A stretch of DNA of 59,102 bases from Planctomycetaceae bacterium (GCA_028284145.1 JANQSH010000004.1:1-59102); one strand, 5' to 3'. Positions 1 through 8,556 are shown, counted from the stretch's first letter. The notes: generated by a model not told the origin, from the letters alone. Numbers and translations: made by a program.

Positions 1-1
1 A

Positions 2-1162
2 ACGTCCCGGCCGTGGTTGCGGAGCCTGCTGACGATCTTTGGACTCATCGTCGCTGGCGGACTCATCTGGACCGGCCTTTCCGGTCTGCTCTCTTCCACT
101 TCGCAGGAAAACACGCTCACCGCCGCTGCCAATCCCGTTCAGCCAATTGAAGAGCCGGCGTTGATCACGGCTGCGATCAAAGACCTCCGCAACGGCATGA
201 GAGTTCTGGCAGACAACCCGGAACTCGCGGGCCAGCAGGTTGAACTGCTCGATATCAGGAACCCGGATGAGTGGCGGAACTACGTTCTCCAGCTTCCCAA
301 AGAAGACGGGGCAACGGTCGAAATCACATTGCTCGAACCAGCCGACTGGCTGGAATACATGAGCGATGATGATGGCAAAACCGTCCATCTGGATCTGCAC
401 GAAATGGGCGCGGTTGGGTTGGCAAAAGTTATTGCCGTCGAGCCTTGTCCGCCCATCGAGCCGGATGATGGAACCGGTCGACCGCTCATCACCGGGACGT
501 TCAAGCATACGTCTGCGACGGTCATCGACTTGCAGATTTCAGGCGAGTCGCAAGTGATTGGCACAACCGCCAATCACCCGTTCTGGAGTGTGGATCGTAA
601 CCGGTATGTGGCCGCGGGTGAGTTGCGGTTGAGTGAACGCCTGCGGACCGTGAACGATGAGATCACATACGTGATCGGCATCTCACCCCGACCGGGCAGG
701 CATGATGTGTACAACATCCAGATCGACGGCGAACACGTGTTCTACGTCGGCAGCACCGGCGTGCTGGTGCATAATAGTTGTACGGCAGCAAGGCTTGCTC
801 AGCAAACCCTTGGTCGTAGTCCTTCATCCCGCATTCTTGGTGAGAACCTAGAAACTATCGGGCGTGCTCGCCCAGCCAATAGCGCTGCTCACCACATTGT
901 CGCTGGCACTGATCGGCGAGCGGCAGCGGCACGAAGGATTCTTCAACGTGAAGGCATCGACATCAACGAAGCAGCGAATGGTGTGTTTCTGCCAAGAAGC
1001 TCAAGTGTTGCTCGTCCATCAGCAACAACCCATTCGAGGGTACATACCAATCGCTATTACGAAGCTTTGAACGACAGGTTGCAACGTGCAGCCCCCGGAA
1101 CGGTTAGACAGGAGCTTCAACGCATAGCCGACGAGTTGACAAATAGAACCTTCCCTTTCTGA
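2..1162 (+). CDS. HINT-type polymorphic toxin with AHH nuclease tip (5' end open at window edge)
   Basis: The frame is open to the left edge, so the start may lie outside; the first in-window option is TTG at 17 (residues numbered from there). A membrane segment at about 5-27 is followed by a planctomycete-style HINT region: an N-half with DLRNGMRVLADNPE at 57-70, and a C-half from about 143 with GTTANHPFW and ending in VLVHNSC (Asn253, Ser254, Cys255), the usual self-cleavage boundary. The tip after it carries AAHH (290-293) and fits the AHH nucleases of the HNH/EndoVII superfamily. Inferred role: a membrane-anchored precursor that releases a DNA-cutting toxin against competitors. The usual catalytic Cys at the HINT start is not visible. 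The gene for its presumed immunity protein begins 12 nt downstream. Confidence 0.8.
   Translation, partial: TSRPWLRSLLTIFGLIVAGGLIWTGLSGLLSSTSQENTLTAAANPVQPIEEPALITAAIKDLRNGMRVLADNPELAGQQVELLDIRNPDEWRNYVLQLPKEDGATVEITLLEPADWLEYMSDDDGKTVHLDLHEMGAVGLAKVIAVEPCPPIEPDDGTGRPLITGTFKHTSATVIDLQISGESQVIGTTANHPFWSVDRNRYVAAGELRLSERLRTVNDEITYVIGISPRPGRHDVYNIQIDGEHVFYVGSTGVLVHNSCTAARLAQQTLGRSPSSRILGENLETIGRARPANSAAHHIVAGTDRRAAAARRILQREGIDINEAANGVFLPRSSSVARPSATTHSRVHTNRYYEALNDRLQRAAPGTVRQELQRIADELTNRTFPF
443..784 (+). repeat. HINT-C direct repeat, copy 1
   Basis: 342-bp segment encoding the C-half of the HINT domain. It matches 1864-2205 at about 296 of 342 positions by hand count, without gaps. Similarity stops just after the VLVHNSC codons, exactly where the toxin tips become unrelated, so this is the likely crossover tract for tip exchange. 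Confidence 0.9.
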
Positions 1163-1174
1163 CAGGGTAGTGCC

Positions 1175-1735
1175 ATGAATATTTATCGGCTGCAAATAGA
1201 CGTGAACAAATTTCAAAGTTTCTTCTTGGAAAAAGAAGACGCTTTGAGTCTCGATGAATTGTCATTCAACGGCAAGCACCGCTTGGAATCATGGAGTGAT
1301 CCCGGCGTATATGTCATGCACCCCAAATTGAAGAAAGGAAACTTTCTTGGTTTTGGTGACGCATCGGGCACATTCATTGCCGATGCCAAAGCTTCGCAAG
1401 AGCTTGAAGACTTGTTTGAAATATCAGGCGAGCTTCTGCCGTTCACCTTCCAAGGTGAGCCATTTCACGTTGTCAACGTCACCAACGTCATCGACGTGCT
1501 TGACGAAGATCGAACGCAGTGGGTTTATGAGAAAGGTAGTGGTCCCGTGGAGAGCTATGTCTTTCATGAGAACCGTTTAATTGAAACGCCGCTCTTCAAA
1601 ATCCCCCAAGAAAACAGCATGGATGTCTTTGCCGTGGAAGGTCTGAAAGACGATGATGATGAGTTCAAAGGGCGGGTGGAGCAATGTGAACTGTTGGGGC
1701 TGACGTTTGAAAAAGTGTGGAGCAGCGAAAGCTGA
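1175..1735 (+). CDS. Probable immunity protein for the AHH toxin (Imm11/DUF1629-like)
   Basis: 186-residue acidic cytoplasmic protein without signal peptide, starting 12 nt after the AHH toxin gene. The layout, with a segment LEDLFEISGELLPF followed by PFHVVNVTNVIDVLDED and a later Trp, resembles the DUF1629/Imm11-type immunity proteins often found beside AHH or HNH toxins; that family match is from memory and uncertain. Its position after a HINT-AHH gene is the stronger argument. Inferred role: binds and neutralises the AHH nuclease in the producing cell. Its TGA overlaps the ATG of the next toxin gene (TGATG), indicating translational coupling. Confidence 0.65.
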   Translation: MNIYRLQIDVNKFQSFFLEKEDALSLDELSFNGKHRLESWSDPGVYVMHPKLKKGNFLGFGDASGTFIADAKASQELEDLFEISGELLPFTFQGEPFHVVNVTNVIDVLDEDRTQWVYEKGSGPVESYVFHENRLIETPLFKIPQENSMDVFAVEGLKDDDDEFKGRVEQCELLGLTFEKVWSSES

Positions 1736-2565
1736 TGTTCACCCCCCTTGGCGTCGCTCTGATACCGGGCATTCGCTTTAACGCCGTTGCCTTGGTCACT
1801 GGCTTCGGCTTGAGCGTTTTCATCGGTGTGATGGTCGGCTCTGCGCTGGTGACATACTTCGGTCCCTGTCCTCCGATCGAATCGGATGATGGAACCGGTC
1901 GACCGCTCATCACCGGGACGTTCAAGCATACGTCTGCGACGGTCATCGATCTACAGATTCTGGGCGAGCCGGAGCCGATCGGGACAACCGCCAATCACCC
2001 CTTCTGGAGTGTCGATCGTAACCGGTATGTCGCCGCCGGTGAGTTACGTCTGAGTGAACGGCTGCGGACAGTGAATGATGAGATCACGCGCGTCACGGGT
2101 GTGTCACCACGACCGGGCAAGCATGATGTGTACAACATCCAGATCGATGGCCAGCATGTGTTCTACGTCGGCAACTCCGGCGTACTGGTGCATAATAGTT
2201 GTACGCCGGGGAAGGGAGCCCAAGTTGCGAGTGGTAAGTTTGACTACCTGTTCGGCAATGCAACTGGTGCTCGGAATGCAGCTCACAATGCCCCACGGAC
2301 CGCGCAGAATGCGGCTCAAATGCGGCGACTGGGACTCTGGGACGATGCAGCGGGGCGAGCAAGACTGCAAAGTCACTTTGATGATGTCGTAAACGATCCG
2401 ACAAACATCACTCAGAGTTTTTCGAACAAGTTCGGAAATTTCGAAGTGCGAGAATCGTTGTTTGCTGGTCCATCTGGTCAATTCGCCAAGTTCGAAACAA
2501 CTTGGGAGATTCTGTCAGACGGAACCCGACGACTTACCACGGTCATTCCATTTGGAGGTCGTTGA
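1735..2565 (+). CDS. Second HINT-toxin cassette, membrane-anchored, different toxin tip
   Basis: Start chosen at the ATG overlapping the upstream stop (TGATG) rather than the GTG at 1717. 276 residues. A short N-terminus carries one long or two short hydrophobic segments (about 14-42). From residue 44 it runs into the HINT C-half, nearly identical to that of the first toxin, and ends in VLVHNSC (Asn154). The HINT N-half (the NGMRVLADNPE region) is absent. The tip (155-276) contains KFDYLFG, a HNAPRTAQNAAQMRRLG helix, RESLFAGPSG and a terminal TTVIPFGG. Such tips occur at the ends of Rhs and haemagglutinin-type toxins; I cannot name the fold, though an RNase is possible. Looks like an acquired or displaced cassette that kept a start codon and membrane anchor. 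Confidence 0.7.
   Translation: MFTPLGVALIPGIRFNAVALVTGFGLSVFIGVMVGSALVTYFGPCPPIESDDGTGRPLITGTFKHTSATVIDLQILGEPEPIGTTANHPFWSVDRNRYVAAGELRLSERLRTVNDEITRVTGVSPRPGKHDVYNIQIDGQHVFYVGNSGVLVHNSCTPGKGAQVASGKFDYLFGNATGARNAAHNAPRTAQNAAQMRRLGLWDDAAGRARLQSHFDDVVNDPTNITQSFSNKFGNFEVRESLFAGPSGQFAKFETTWEILSDGTRRLTTVIPFGGR
1864..2205 (+). repeat. HINT-C direct repeat, copy 2
   Basis: Second copy of the 342-bp HINT-C tract (see 443-784). Many differences are silent, but residues also change (for example ISGESQV versus LGEPEPI), so it is not a very recent duplication. Confidence 0.9.
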
Positions 2566-2566
2566 G

Positions 2567-2914
2567 ATGACTAACGGACATGAATACACCGAAACACCCG
2601 AAGATCTTGAACTCCTAGAGTTCTTCGAATCAGAAGCGATCGAGGAAGAACGGAGCAATGGTTACTGGTGTTATGAGTTCACAAGTGAGGATGGGACTGG
2701 GGTTCGGGTCTCATGTAATGCCTTGGCGAAATCAGTTCAGACAGATGTGTTATTCAATGGCCGCCAAGTCTCGACCGTTGTTCATGAGGGGGCTGAAGAG
2801 ATGAAGATTGAAAACAACGCCCTCTGTTGTTCATTCGGAACACCTGAAACAAAGTTGACTGTTAAGACACGGCCGGAAGTAAGTGTTCAGTGGAGTACGC
2901 TTCGGACGGAGTAA
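2567..2914 (+). CDS. Probable immunity protein for the second toxin
   Basis: 115-residue acidic protein. The start is the ATG one base after the toxin TGA, preceded by GGAGG eight bases upstream, which rules out the longer upstream reading. Contains a short acidic N-terminus (TETPEDLELLEFFESEA), a compact mixed beta region with WCYEF and VVHEGAEEM, and a C-terminal VQWSTLRT. I do not recognise the family. The tight spacing and toxin-then-small-acidic-protein order match the first pair, so immunity is the likely job. No signal peptide, consistent with action in the cytoplasm. Confidence 0.55.
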   Translation: MTNGHEYTETPEDLELLEFFESEAIEEERSNGYWCYEFTSEDGTGVRVSCNALAKSVQTDVLFNGRQVSTVVHEGAEEMKIENNALCCSFGTPETKLTVKTRPEVSVQWSTLRTE

Positions 2915-2952
2915 GTCGGAATAACAATAATGGGCTGCGGCTCATTTTCGGC

Positions 2953-3051
2953 GGTTGCCGACTGCGGGCGAGTTGCGTCTGAGTGAACGCCTGCGGACCG
3001 TGGACGATGAGATCACATACGTGATCGGCGTCTCACCCCGTCCGGGCAGGC
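2953..3051 (+). pseudogene. Relic of a third HINT-C segment
   Basis: About 99 bp match the middle of the HINT-C repeat (the GELRLSERLRTV... to PRPGR part). The reading is close to copy 1 (ITYVIGVSPRPGR) rather than copy 2. Both flanks are unrelated, and neither the VLVHNSC end nor a toxin tip follows. Evidence of a third cassette lost by deletion. Confidence 0.8.
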
Positions 3052-3342
3052 GGTGGGACAAAATGTTCAGATGCGAAATCCACCACACTCCGGCGCGAAA
3101 GCATGCGTCAAAAGGCTTTCTCACTGGCCTTGCCTGCAAAAATACAACAAATACTGGAAAACGCCGTCATATTGACCACGTAACGTGCAAAAGTCGAAAT
3201 TACGCCAGGCCAGAAAAGGCTACCTGGACACTGGTTTTTCTGACGCATTGCGGGACAAAGGCAAATTGGGCGATACCTCCGGCTGAACAGGGCGACTATA
3301 ATTCAGACTGAATATATTCGCGCAATAAATCCTGGAGTCAAG
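3052..3342. other. Intergenic, end of toxin island
   Basis: No coding frame I would support. The sequence loses HINT similarity at 3052. A purine-rich GGAG just before 3343 is the ribosome binding site of the next gene. Confidence 0.5.
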
Positions 3343-4812
3343 ATGATCGAAGCCATTGTTGGCATGTGGAAACGAGTCGGCCTGAGCGTCGTGCTCTGTC
3401 TGCTGGCGCTCTTTTTGGGCGCGGCTGGGTTTGCATCGCTGGCCGCTCTCAAGCCGGAACCGAGCAAGCGTGAGCAGCCTCCGCGCGTGATCAATGTGAC
3501 CACCTATGAGGTGGATTCGACCGATCTGGTGGAGGTGGTGACTGGTTTCGGTCGCGCGGAAGCCGACCGTGAGGTCGTGATTTCGGCTCAGGTATCGGGC
3601 GAAGTGATTTCCGTCAGCCCGAAACTGGAAGTGGGCGAAGAGGTTAGCCCTCCGCTTGTTCCGCCGGGAAAGACCGAACAGTTTGCCGCTGAGCCGAATA
3701 AAATTCTTGTGCGAATCGATCCCCAGACGTACGAGGAACGGGTCGAACAGGCGGAGCGCCGTCTGGTGGTTATCGATGCCGAATTGAAACGACTTAAACA
3801 GGAGCAAGCCAACAACGCGCGGGTATATGACAAAGTAAAAGCCGATCTTGAAGAAATTCAAAAGGAATACGATCGGATCGCCGGTCTGTTCGCCCAGGGA
3901 GTGGCGTCTGACAGCCAGAGAACGCGCGCTGCGTTGGAACTAAGTCGATACCGCGATGCAGAGATTTCGGCCGGCAATGAAAAAGCCGTCTTTCCCCTGC
4001 GCATTGCCGAAGCGGAGCAGCGATTGGAGGCAACGCGATCGGACCTTGACCTGGCGAAACAGGATTTGGCAAGAACAACCGTGTATCCCACTTTTCGTGG
4101 ACGGTTGGCAGAAGTGCATGTCGAGCAGGGACAATTCGTCCGGACGGGAGATCCGCTCGTGCGTCTGGCAGATATTGACTCAGTTCAGGTTCCCATCAAC
4201 CTGACGCTGACCGACTATGCCAAAGTCGAAACGTTGTTGAAGGCGGGAGTGAAGCCGCAGGTCCGTTTGATGCGGTTTGAATCGGCGTCGGAACGCTGGA
4301 CGGGCGTGTTGGAACGGGTTGCGCCGGAAGCTGACGAAACAACCCGTACGATTAAGGTCTATGTACATGTCGACAACACTCGTGCGGAAACACCTCTGCT
4401 TCCGGGAACAGTCGTGCAAGCTGCAATTGATGGACCAACCACTGGCAAAGTGGTAGTCGTTCCCCGCGATGCCGTGCAGGACGGACGAGTGTTTCTGGCA
4501 ACAGATTTCTTTGAGGAAAAACGGGACGGGACGACCATTAAAAAGGGCATTGCTCGAAAACGGCAAATTGAAATCGACCGTACGCTCCGGACGGTGTTGA
4601 TCATCAAAGCAAATCTTGCCGAGGGCGAGCAAGTGATTCTGACCAACCTCGACATCTTAAACGATGGGAACATCATTCGGATTGACGGCGTGCAATACCT
4701 GCGGAATGAAATTGGGAAATCGAAATTGCGTTTTGCCCAGTCTCCCGACAGTGAATCGAAGCCACAGTCAGCAGCCACCAATGGACGCGTTGAAAACCCG
4801 CCTCGCCCTTAA
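3343..4812 (+). CDS. HlyD/AcrA-type periplasmic adaptor subunit of an efflux system
   Basis: 489 residues. N-terminal membrane anchor at about 12-36, then a barrel-sandwich (lipoyl-like) half with VVISAQVSGEVISV (near 83-96), a long alpha-hairpin coiled coil (about 130-250, rich in E, R, K and Q), the return lipoyl half (GRLAEVHVEQGQFVRTGDPLVRLADID) and a beta-barrel plus C-terminal domain (PLLPGTVVQAAID). This is the architecture of membrane-fusion proteins that link an inner-membrane RND or ABC pump to an outer-membrane channel. Neither the pump nor the outer-membrane factor is next to it; a sigma factor follows. The pump partner is presumably elsewhere. Start ATG with GGAG nine bases upstream. 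Confidence 0.85.
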   Translation: MIEAIVGMWKRVGLSVVLCLLALFLGAAGFASLAALKPEPSKREQPPRVINVTTYEVDSTDLVEVVTGFGRAEADREVVISAQVSGEVISVSPKLEVGEEVSPPLVPPGKTEQFAAEPNKILVRIDPQTYEERVEQAERRLVVIDAELKRLKQEQANNARVYDKVKADLEEIQKEYDRIAGLFAQGVASDSQRTRAALELSRYRDAEISAGNEKAVFPLRIAEAEQRLEATRSDLDLAKQDLARTTVYPTFRGRLAEVHVEQGQFVRTGDPLVRLADIDSVQVPINLTLTDYAKVETLLKAGVKPQVRLMRFESASERWTGVLERVAPEADETTRTIKVYVHVDNTRAETPLLPGTVVQAAIDGPTTGKVVVVPRDAVQDGRVFLATDFFEEKRDGTTIKKGIARKRQIEIDRTLRTVLIIKANLAEGEQVILTNLDILNDGNIIRIDGVQYLRNEIGKSKLRFAQSPDSESKPQSAATNGRVENPPRP

Positions 4813-5109
4813 CGCATCCACCTGCTAGATTGTGGTTTACGATAGAGGGTGAAATACCGCTGACATGGTTCGGTCAACCGGTTAAAATTCTGCGTGTCAC
4901 TTTTTTGAGCGAATTCATCTCATCGAAACCATGCTGAGATCCCCGCCTTTGGTTCCCCGTTGTTTGGGGAATCACAATGATTGTTCCCGCGACATGAGAC
5001 GTTCCAGTTGCGATGAACTCATATACGGAAGGTGCCTCAACCCATAACTGGCGCTGAAAGAGCGGACGTTTCGATCGCAGTTTCCGCAAACCGCTTCGAG
5101 ATAAGTTCG
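4813..5109. other. Intergenic with stem-loop, upstream of sigma factor
   Basis: About 300 bp without a supported gene. Contains an inverted repeat at 4951-4973 (GGTTCCCC, 7-nt loop, GGGGAATC). No T-run follows, so it is not an obvious terminator. Confidence 0.4.
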
Positions 5110-5730
5110 ATGTCCCAGAACGAAACGTTTACCACCAGCCCGACGCTGCTGTTTCGCGTTCGCGATTTGAATGATCGCGATGCGTGGAATGATTTCGTCG
5201 AACGTTACACACCGAAAATTTATGGATGGTGTAAACGGCAGGGGCTACAGGACAGCGATGCCTCCGACGTTACTCAGGAAGTGCTGGGTAAGCTTGTGAA
5301 GTCGATGAAGAATTTCCATTACGATCCCTCGCAGGGGAGTTTTCGGGGCTGGTTGAAGACGATCACCATGAACGCCATTCGGGATTTCGCGAAGACACTG
5401 ATGAAACCGGGACGTGGTTCGGGCGATACGGTGACACACGCACGCCTGGCCGCTTTGCAGGCGCCAGAGGTGCTGCAGGAACTGGCAGATGTGATTCAGG
5501 AAGAAGGTGGTCGCGAGATGCTGCGCGAAGCGGAGGGCCGGTGCAAGCTTCGTGTCAAACCACACACCTGGGAGGCGTACCACTTAACTGTCCGCGAAGA
5601 GAAAAAAGCAGTTGAGGTTGCAGACGAATTGGGCATTGCAGTAGCCGACGTATACGTCGCCAAATCGCGGATGATCAAGATGGTGCAAAAGGAACTGGAA
5701 GCGATCGACCGTCAATCGGCCCATCCGTGA
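5110..5730 (+). CDS. ECF-family RNA polymerase sigma factor
   Basis: 206 residues from the ATG at 5110 (MSQNETFTTSPTLLFRVRD); an upstream TTG/ATG-less extension is unlikely. Region 2 spans about 20-90: LNDRDAWNDFVERYTPKIYGWCKRQGLQDSDASDVTQEV is the helix that binds core polymerase and the -10 element, followed by FRGWLKTITMNAIRDF. Region 4 lies near 150-195, with an helix-turn-helix like EEKKAVEVADELGIAVADVYVAKSRM. The two regions are separated by a longer linker than in classical ECFs, typical of planctomycete groups that act with Ser/Thr kinases. No anti-sigma or kinase gene is adjacent, so its control is unknown. Confidence 0.85.
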   Translation: MSQNETFTTSPTLLFRVRDLNDRDAWNDFVERYTPKIYGWCKRQGLQDSDASDVTQEVLGKLVKSMKNFHYDPSQGSFRGWLKTITMNAIRDFAKTLMKPGRGSGDTVTHARLAALQAPEVLQELADVIQEEGGREMLREAEGRCKLRVKPHTWEAYHLTVREEKKAVEVADELGIAVADVYVAKSRMIKMVQKELEAIDRQSAHP

Positions 5731-6428
5731 TCAACGAGCAGAGGGAACATCCCACGCAGGAAGAACCCGGTCGTACAAGTCGTCCGGTCCACCCTTTCAC
5801 AACTTTGGGTGCCATGCTTTGCATCGCGCAGCAGGGCCCGTCGGAACAACGGTTTGTTCAGAGCAAAGCATCAGACATTTGCCGACCGCTGCTGCAATAC
5901 TCGAATGCTGTAACGCTCGAAAAAAAGAACAGGTTTGTCGGGTGCCGATCGGCAATTTTGCCCGTGCTGTGGAATCGTTCTCACGCAGTGGCGCAAAGTC
6001 ATTGCCCAGTTTTTGCAAAGCAGTGCTCCCGCCTGCCGTTTGTCCGTGAGGAAAAAGAATCGGACAGGATCAACAGGATCGTTCTTCGCAATGTCTTTCA
6101 ACCGGAAAGAAGGCGACCACGAAACAATCGAAATACGCGAAAGTTGGTAACACGAGTGACGAACCGGGGCGGTCGTCAGGACGGCTGTGTGAAATATCGC
6201 CATCAACTGGCTGCGAGCTGGAAAAGTCGGCAGCATCGCCGCAGCTTTACAGGAAAACGCCTGGAATCTTCCACGCTTCTTCGCCAAACTCGGAAGACAG
6301 AACATTTGAGCTGCCCTGGGGGGTAAAACGCCGCTTGTGGACAATCGCCAACGGGATGTCTAGAATCGATTGTTTCCCGAGGGTTTGAAGTCATCCACAG
6401 AATACTTTGCGAATTTCAACCTTTGAGA
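5731..6428. other. 700-bp intergenic region rich in mosaic repeat modules
   Basis: An open frame covers most of it but its protein looks random and crosses repeat modules, so I do not call a gene. It holds a GGGTGCCATGC...GCATCGCGCAGC module (5806-5836; a relative at 35104-35142), an ATGCTTTGC/GCAAAGCAT inverted repeat around it, and the 6009-6080 module listed separately. A run resembling CACGAAACAATCGAAATACGCGAAA follows, as is common in planctomycete intergenic repeats. Confidence 0.5.
6009..6080 (+). repeat. Mosaic intergenic repeat, CAGTGCTCC...CAGGATCAACAGGATC module
   Basis: Matches 49275-49344 over about 70 bp with few differences: TTTTGCA, then GCAGTGCTCC, GCCTGCCGTTTGTC, AAAGAATC and GACAGGATCAACAGGAT in the same order. 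Part of the same module also occurs at 35945-35990. Confidence 0.8.
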
Positions 6429-7121
6429 ATGGACATCCACGACGTTGACATTTCAAACTCCCAGGAAGCTATGTCTGAATCTCCTTTATCTGATACATGT
6501 CTCGACGAAACCGACTCGATGGCTGACGAGTCCCAGCCATTTGAAGTCGATCTGCCTCGCATCGAACGAGCTGTTCGCGAAATCCTGGTTGCCGTGGGAG
6601 AAAACCCTGAACGGGGAAGCCTGGTCGATACGCCCGCCCGCGTTGCACGCATGTACGCGGAATTATTCAGCGGTTTGCACATCGACCCCTCCCGCCACCT
6701 GAAGACCCCCTTTGAAGAGAAGTATGATGAGTTGGTACTGGTGCGGGACATTTCGTTCAATAGCACTTGCGAACATCATCTTCTGCCATTTATGGGAGTG
6801 GCTCATATCGCCTACCTGCCGAACGGAAAGGTAGCAGGACTGAGCAAATTCGCACGGGTGGTTGAGGAGATTTCTCACCGTCCACAGGTGCAGGAGCGGA
6901 TGACACACCTGATCGCTGATTTAATTTACTCCGAACTCGATGCCAAGGGAGTTGCCGTGGTCCTGGAAGCGACACACACCTGCATGACGATTCGCGGCAT
7001 TCGCAAACCGGGTAGTCTGACAGTGACCAGCGCGGTACGAGGTTTGTTCAAGACGAATCAGTCGAGCCGGGCGGAAGTGATGTCGCTGATTAATGGTGGG
7101 ACGAATCTACGGGTGACGTGA
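6429..7121 (+). CDS. folE: GTP cyclohydrolase I
   Basis: 230 residues from the ATG at 6429. Converts GTP to 7,8-dihydroneopterin triphosphate, the first step of folate and pterin synthesis. The first 40 residues are a variable acidic extension; the catalytic domain follows. Zinc ligands are Cys114 and His117 in TCEHHLLPF, and Cys185 in THTCMTIRG, the spacing of the E. coli enzyme (Cys110, His113, Cys181). Further hallmarks are [19 protein letters not shown] and RPQVQERMT. Stand-alone gene; a pterin-type partner (PTPS at 56382) lies in the same window but far away. Confidence 0.95.
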   Translation: MDIHDVDISNSQEAMSESPLSDTCLDETDSMADESQPFEVDLPRIERAVREILVAVGENPERGSLVDTPARVARMYAELFSGLHIDPSRHLKTPFEEKYDELVLVRDISFNSTCEHHLLPFMGVAHIAYLPNGKVAGLSKFARVVEEISHRPQVQERMTHLIADLIYSELDAKGVAVVLEATHTCMTIRGIRKPGSLTVTSAVRGLFKTNQSSRAEVMSLINGGTNLRVT

Positions 7122-7210
7122 TCCTGAATGAGTTACTGGTCCAGGGAAACGGGCTGCCATCATGTTGATTTCCCGCTACTAACTTGAGCGCCGAAGGTAA
7201 CGGTTTCCGG

Positions 7211-8053
7211 ATGATTTCGCTGTTTGCTCTGCGTCTGATTTGTGGCATGAGTCTGATGTGGTGCTTCATGCCCCGGAAGGAAGTGACGTCCGGATTCTTT
7301 CGCATTCAGATGCTGGTCGTTCTCGGATTGAGCGTGCTGGCCAGTTTGACCATTCATCTTCCTTCACCCAGTTCTCAGTCGGTTGTCAAGGTGACTGAAA
7401 CAACATCGGATGCAGAGATTGCACCCGATCAAAACCTCAACGACAAAAGTGAAAACACAGCCGTTAAGCAGGTCCATTTTATGGCTTGCATCACGCTTGC
7501 ATTCGCTGCCTTTCTGGGGTCAATCCTCTGGACGCTTGAACGACGCTGGGGTGGGACAGCATGTGCGTTTCTACTGACCATTCTCTCGGCAGTCTTGTTG
7601 CTCTCGTACAATGTACCGGCAATGTCATTGACTGAACCAGCCGGTCATCTGCGCTGGACTTCGGAACTCACATCAGCCGCAATTCTTGGTGGGGCGGTCA
7701 CTTCGATGCTGCTGGGGCATTGGTATCTCACAACCCCGGCGATGTCGATTGCATCATTGAGTCAATTGACATGGGTGTATGGTGGCTCTGCCGCTTTGCG
7801 GCTCGTATTGTCGACCGTTGGTCTGATACTTGGGTATGGCTTTCTGGAAAGCACAACCCATTGGACGTGGTTGTCGCTGCGGTGGTTTGCCGGCGTAATT
7901 GGTCCGCTGGTGGTCTTCGTCATGGTGGTTCGCATTCTGAAGTACCGTAACACCCAGTCGGCAACCGGCGTGTTATTTGTCGGCGTGATCCTCTCCTTTA
8001 TCGGCGAGATGACCGCTGTGCTGCTCGATCAGGAATTGCATTGGCCGTTTTGA
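7211..8053 (+). CDS. Polytopic membrane protein of unknown function
   Basis: 280 residues from the ATG at 7211 (a TTG nine codons upstream is possible). About seven or eight hydrophobic segments are visible, with a hydrophilic insert near 55-85 (VTETTSDAEIAPDQNLNDKSEN). A conserved-looking stretch MLLGHWYLTTPAMSI lies mid-protein. I do not recognise the family; it resembles membrane proteins seen only in planctomycetes. It follows folE by about 90 bp on the same strand, but a functional link is not evident. Confidence 0.7.
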   Translation: MISLFALRLICGMSLMWCFMPRKEVTSGFFRIQMLVVLGLSVLASLTIHLPSPSSQSVVKVTETTSDAEIAPDQNLNDKSENTAVKQVHFMACITLAFAAFLGSILWTLERRWGGTACAFLLTILSAVLLLSYNVPAMSLTEPAGHLRWTSELTSAAILGGAVTSMLLGHWYLTTPAMSIASLSQLTWVYGGSAALRLVLSTVGLILGYGFLESTTHWTWLSLRWFAGVIGPLVVFVMVVRILKYRNTQSATGVLFVGVILSFIGEMTAVLLDQELHWPF

Positions 8054-8456
8054 TGCCGTAATTTCGCCCGGATTTTGAATGGTAGTGACATGATCGGCCG
8101 CGCGGAGCTTCCTTTCAATTCCGTCATTCCCGTGCGGTGTGAAATCCAATGTGGGGAATCCAGAGTATGCCAGAAGAATGGATTCTCACTTTTGTGAAGA
8201 TGACTTTTTTCGCCCCCCTTTTCTTTCGTCTGGTACACGTTTTTCGCGGATGCCTTCTTTCCGAACAGGAAGGCAGGAAGGTCCCTGCCCTGCAAGATAT
8301 TCCGCGAGAGTCCTCTTCTTTCGAGCATGTCTGCCTGCTGCGCGATGCAGCAGGCATAGCACCCGAAATTTCCTTCGTGTGTTTCGATTACTTTGCGGGC
8401 GATTTTCGTCTTTTCAGAAAAGATCTACGGGAGCCTGCTCCTCACAGGATTGCTCT
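8054..8456. other. Intergenic, convergent genes, with perfect 10-bp hairpin
   Basis: No supported gene. Contains TGCCTGCTGC, a 5-nt loop and GCAGCAGGCA at 8332-8356 (perfect arms). No T-run follows on the plus strand. A second weak GGCAGGAAGG/CCCTGCC inverted match lies near 8270-8295. The region sits between convergent transcription units. Confidence 0.5.
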
Positions 8457-8556
8457 ATAGCAGTTTACCATTTTGTGTGATGTCTCTGGCTCGTGGAAGC
8501 CTGTGTTTGTTGGTCGAATGACGTCCATCGCGGCGCGGAAAAGCGGAATACGCTCT
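8457..8556 (-). repeat. 100-bp element, copy 1 (forms the stop codon of the metalloprotease gene)
   Basis: Minus-strand copy, exactly 100 bp. The stop codon TAG of the 8555-11215 gene occupies 8557-8555, so its A and G are the first bases of the element. The 5' hairpin is degenerate here (AGAGCGTATTCCGCTTTT). The 3' end reads GCTAT rather than GCTCT. Confidence 0.9.

Noticed and set aside
5727..6326. A 199-codon open frame after the sigma factor
   Set aside because: Composition looks random and it runs through shared repeat modules; no domain and no ribosome binding site. The overlap with the sigma factor stop is coincidental.
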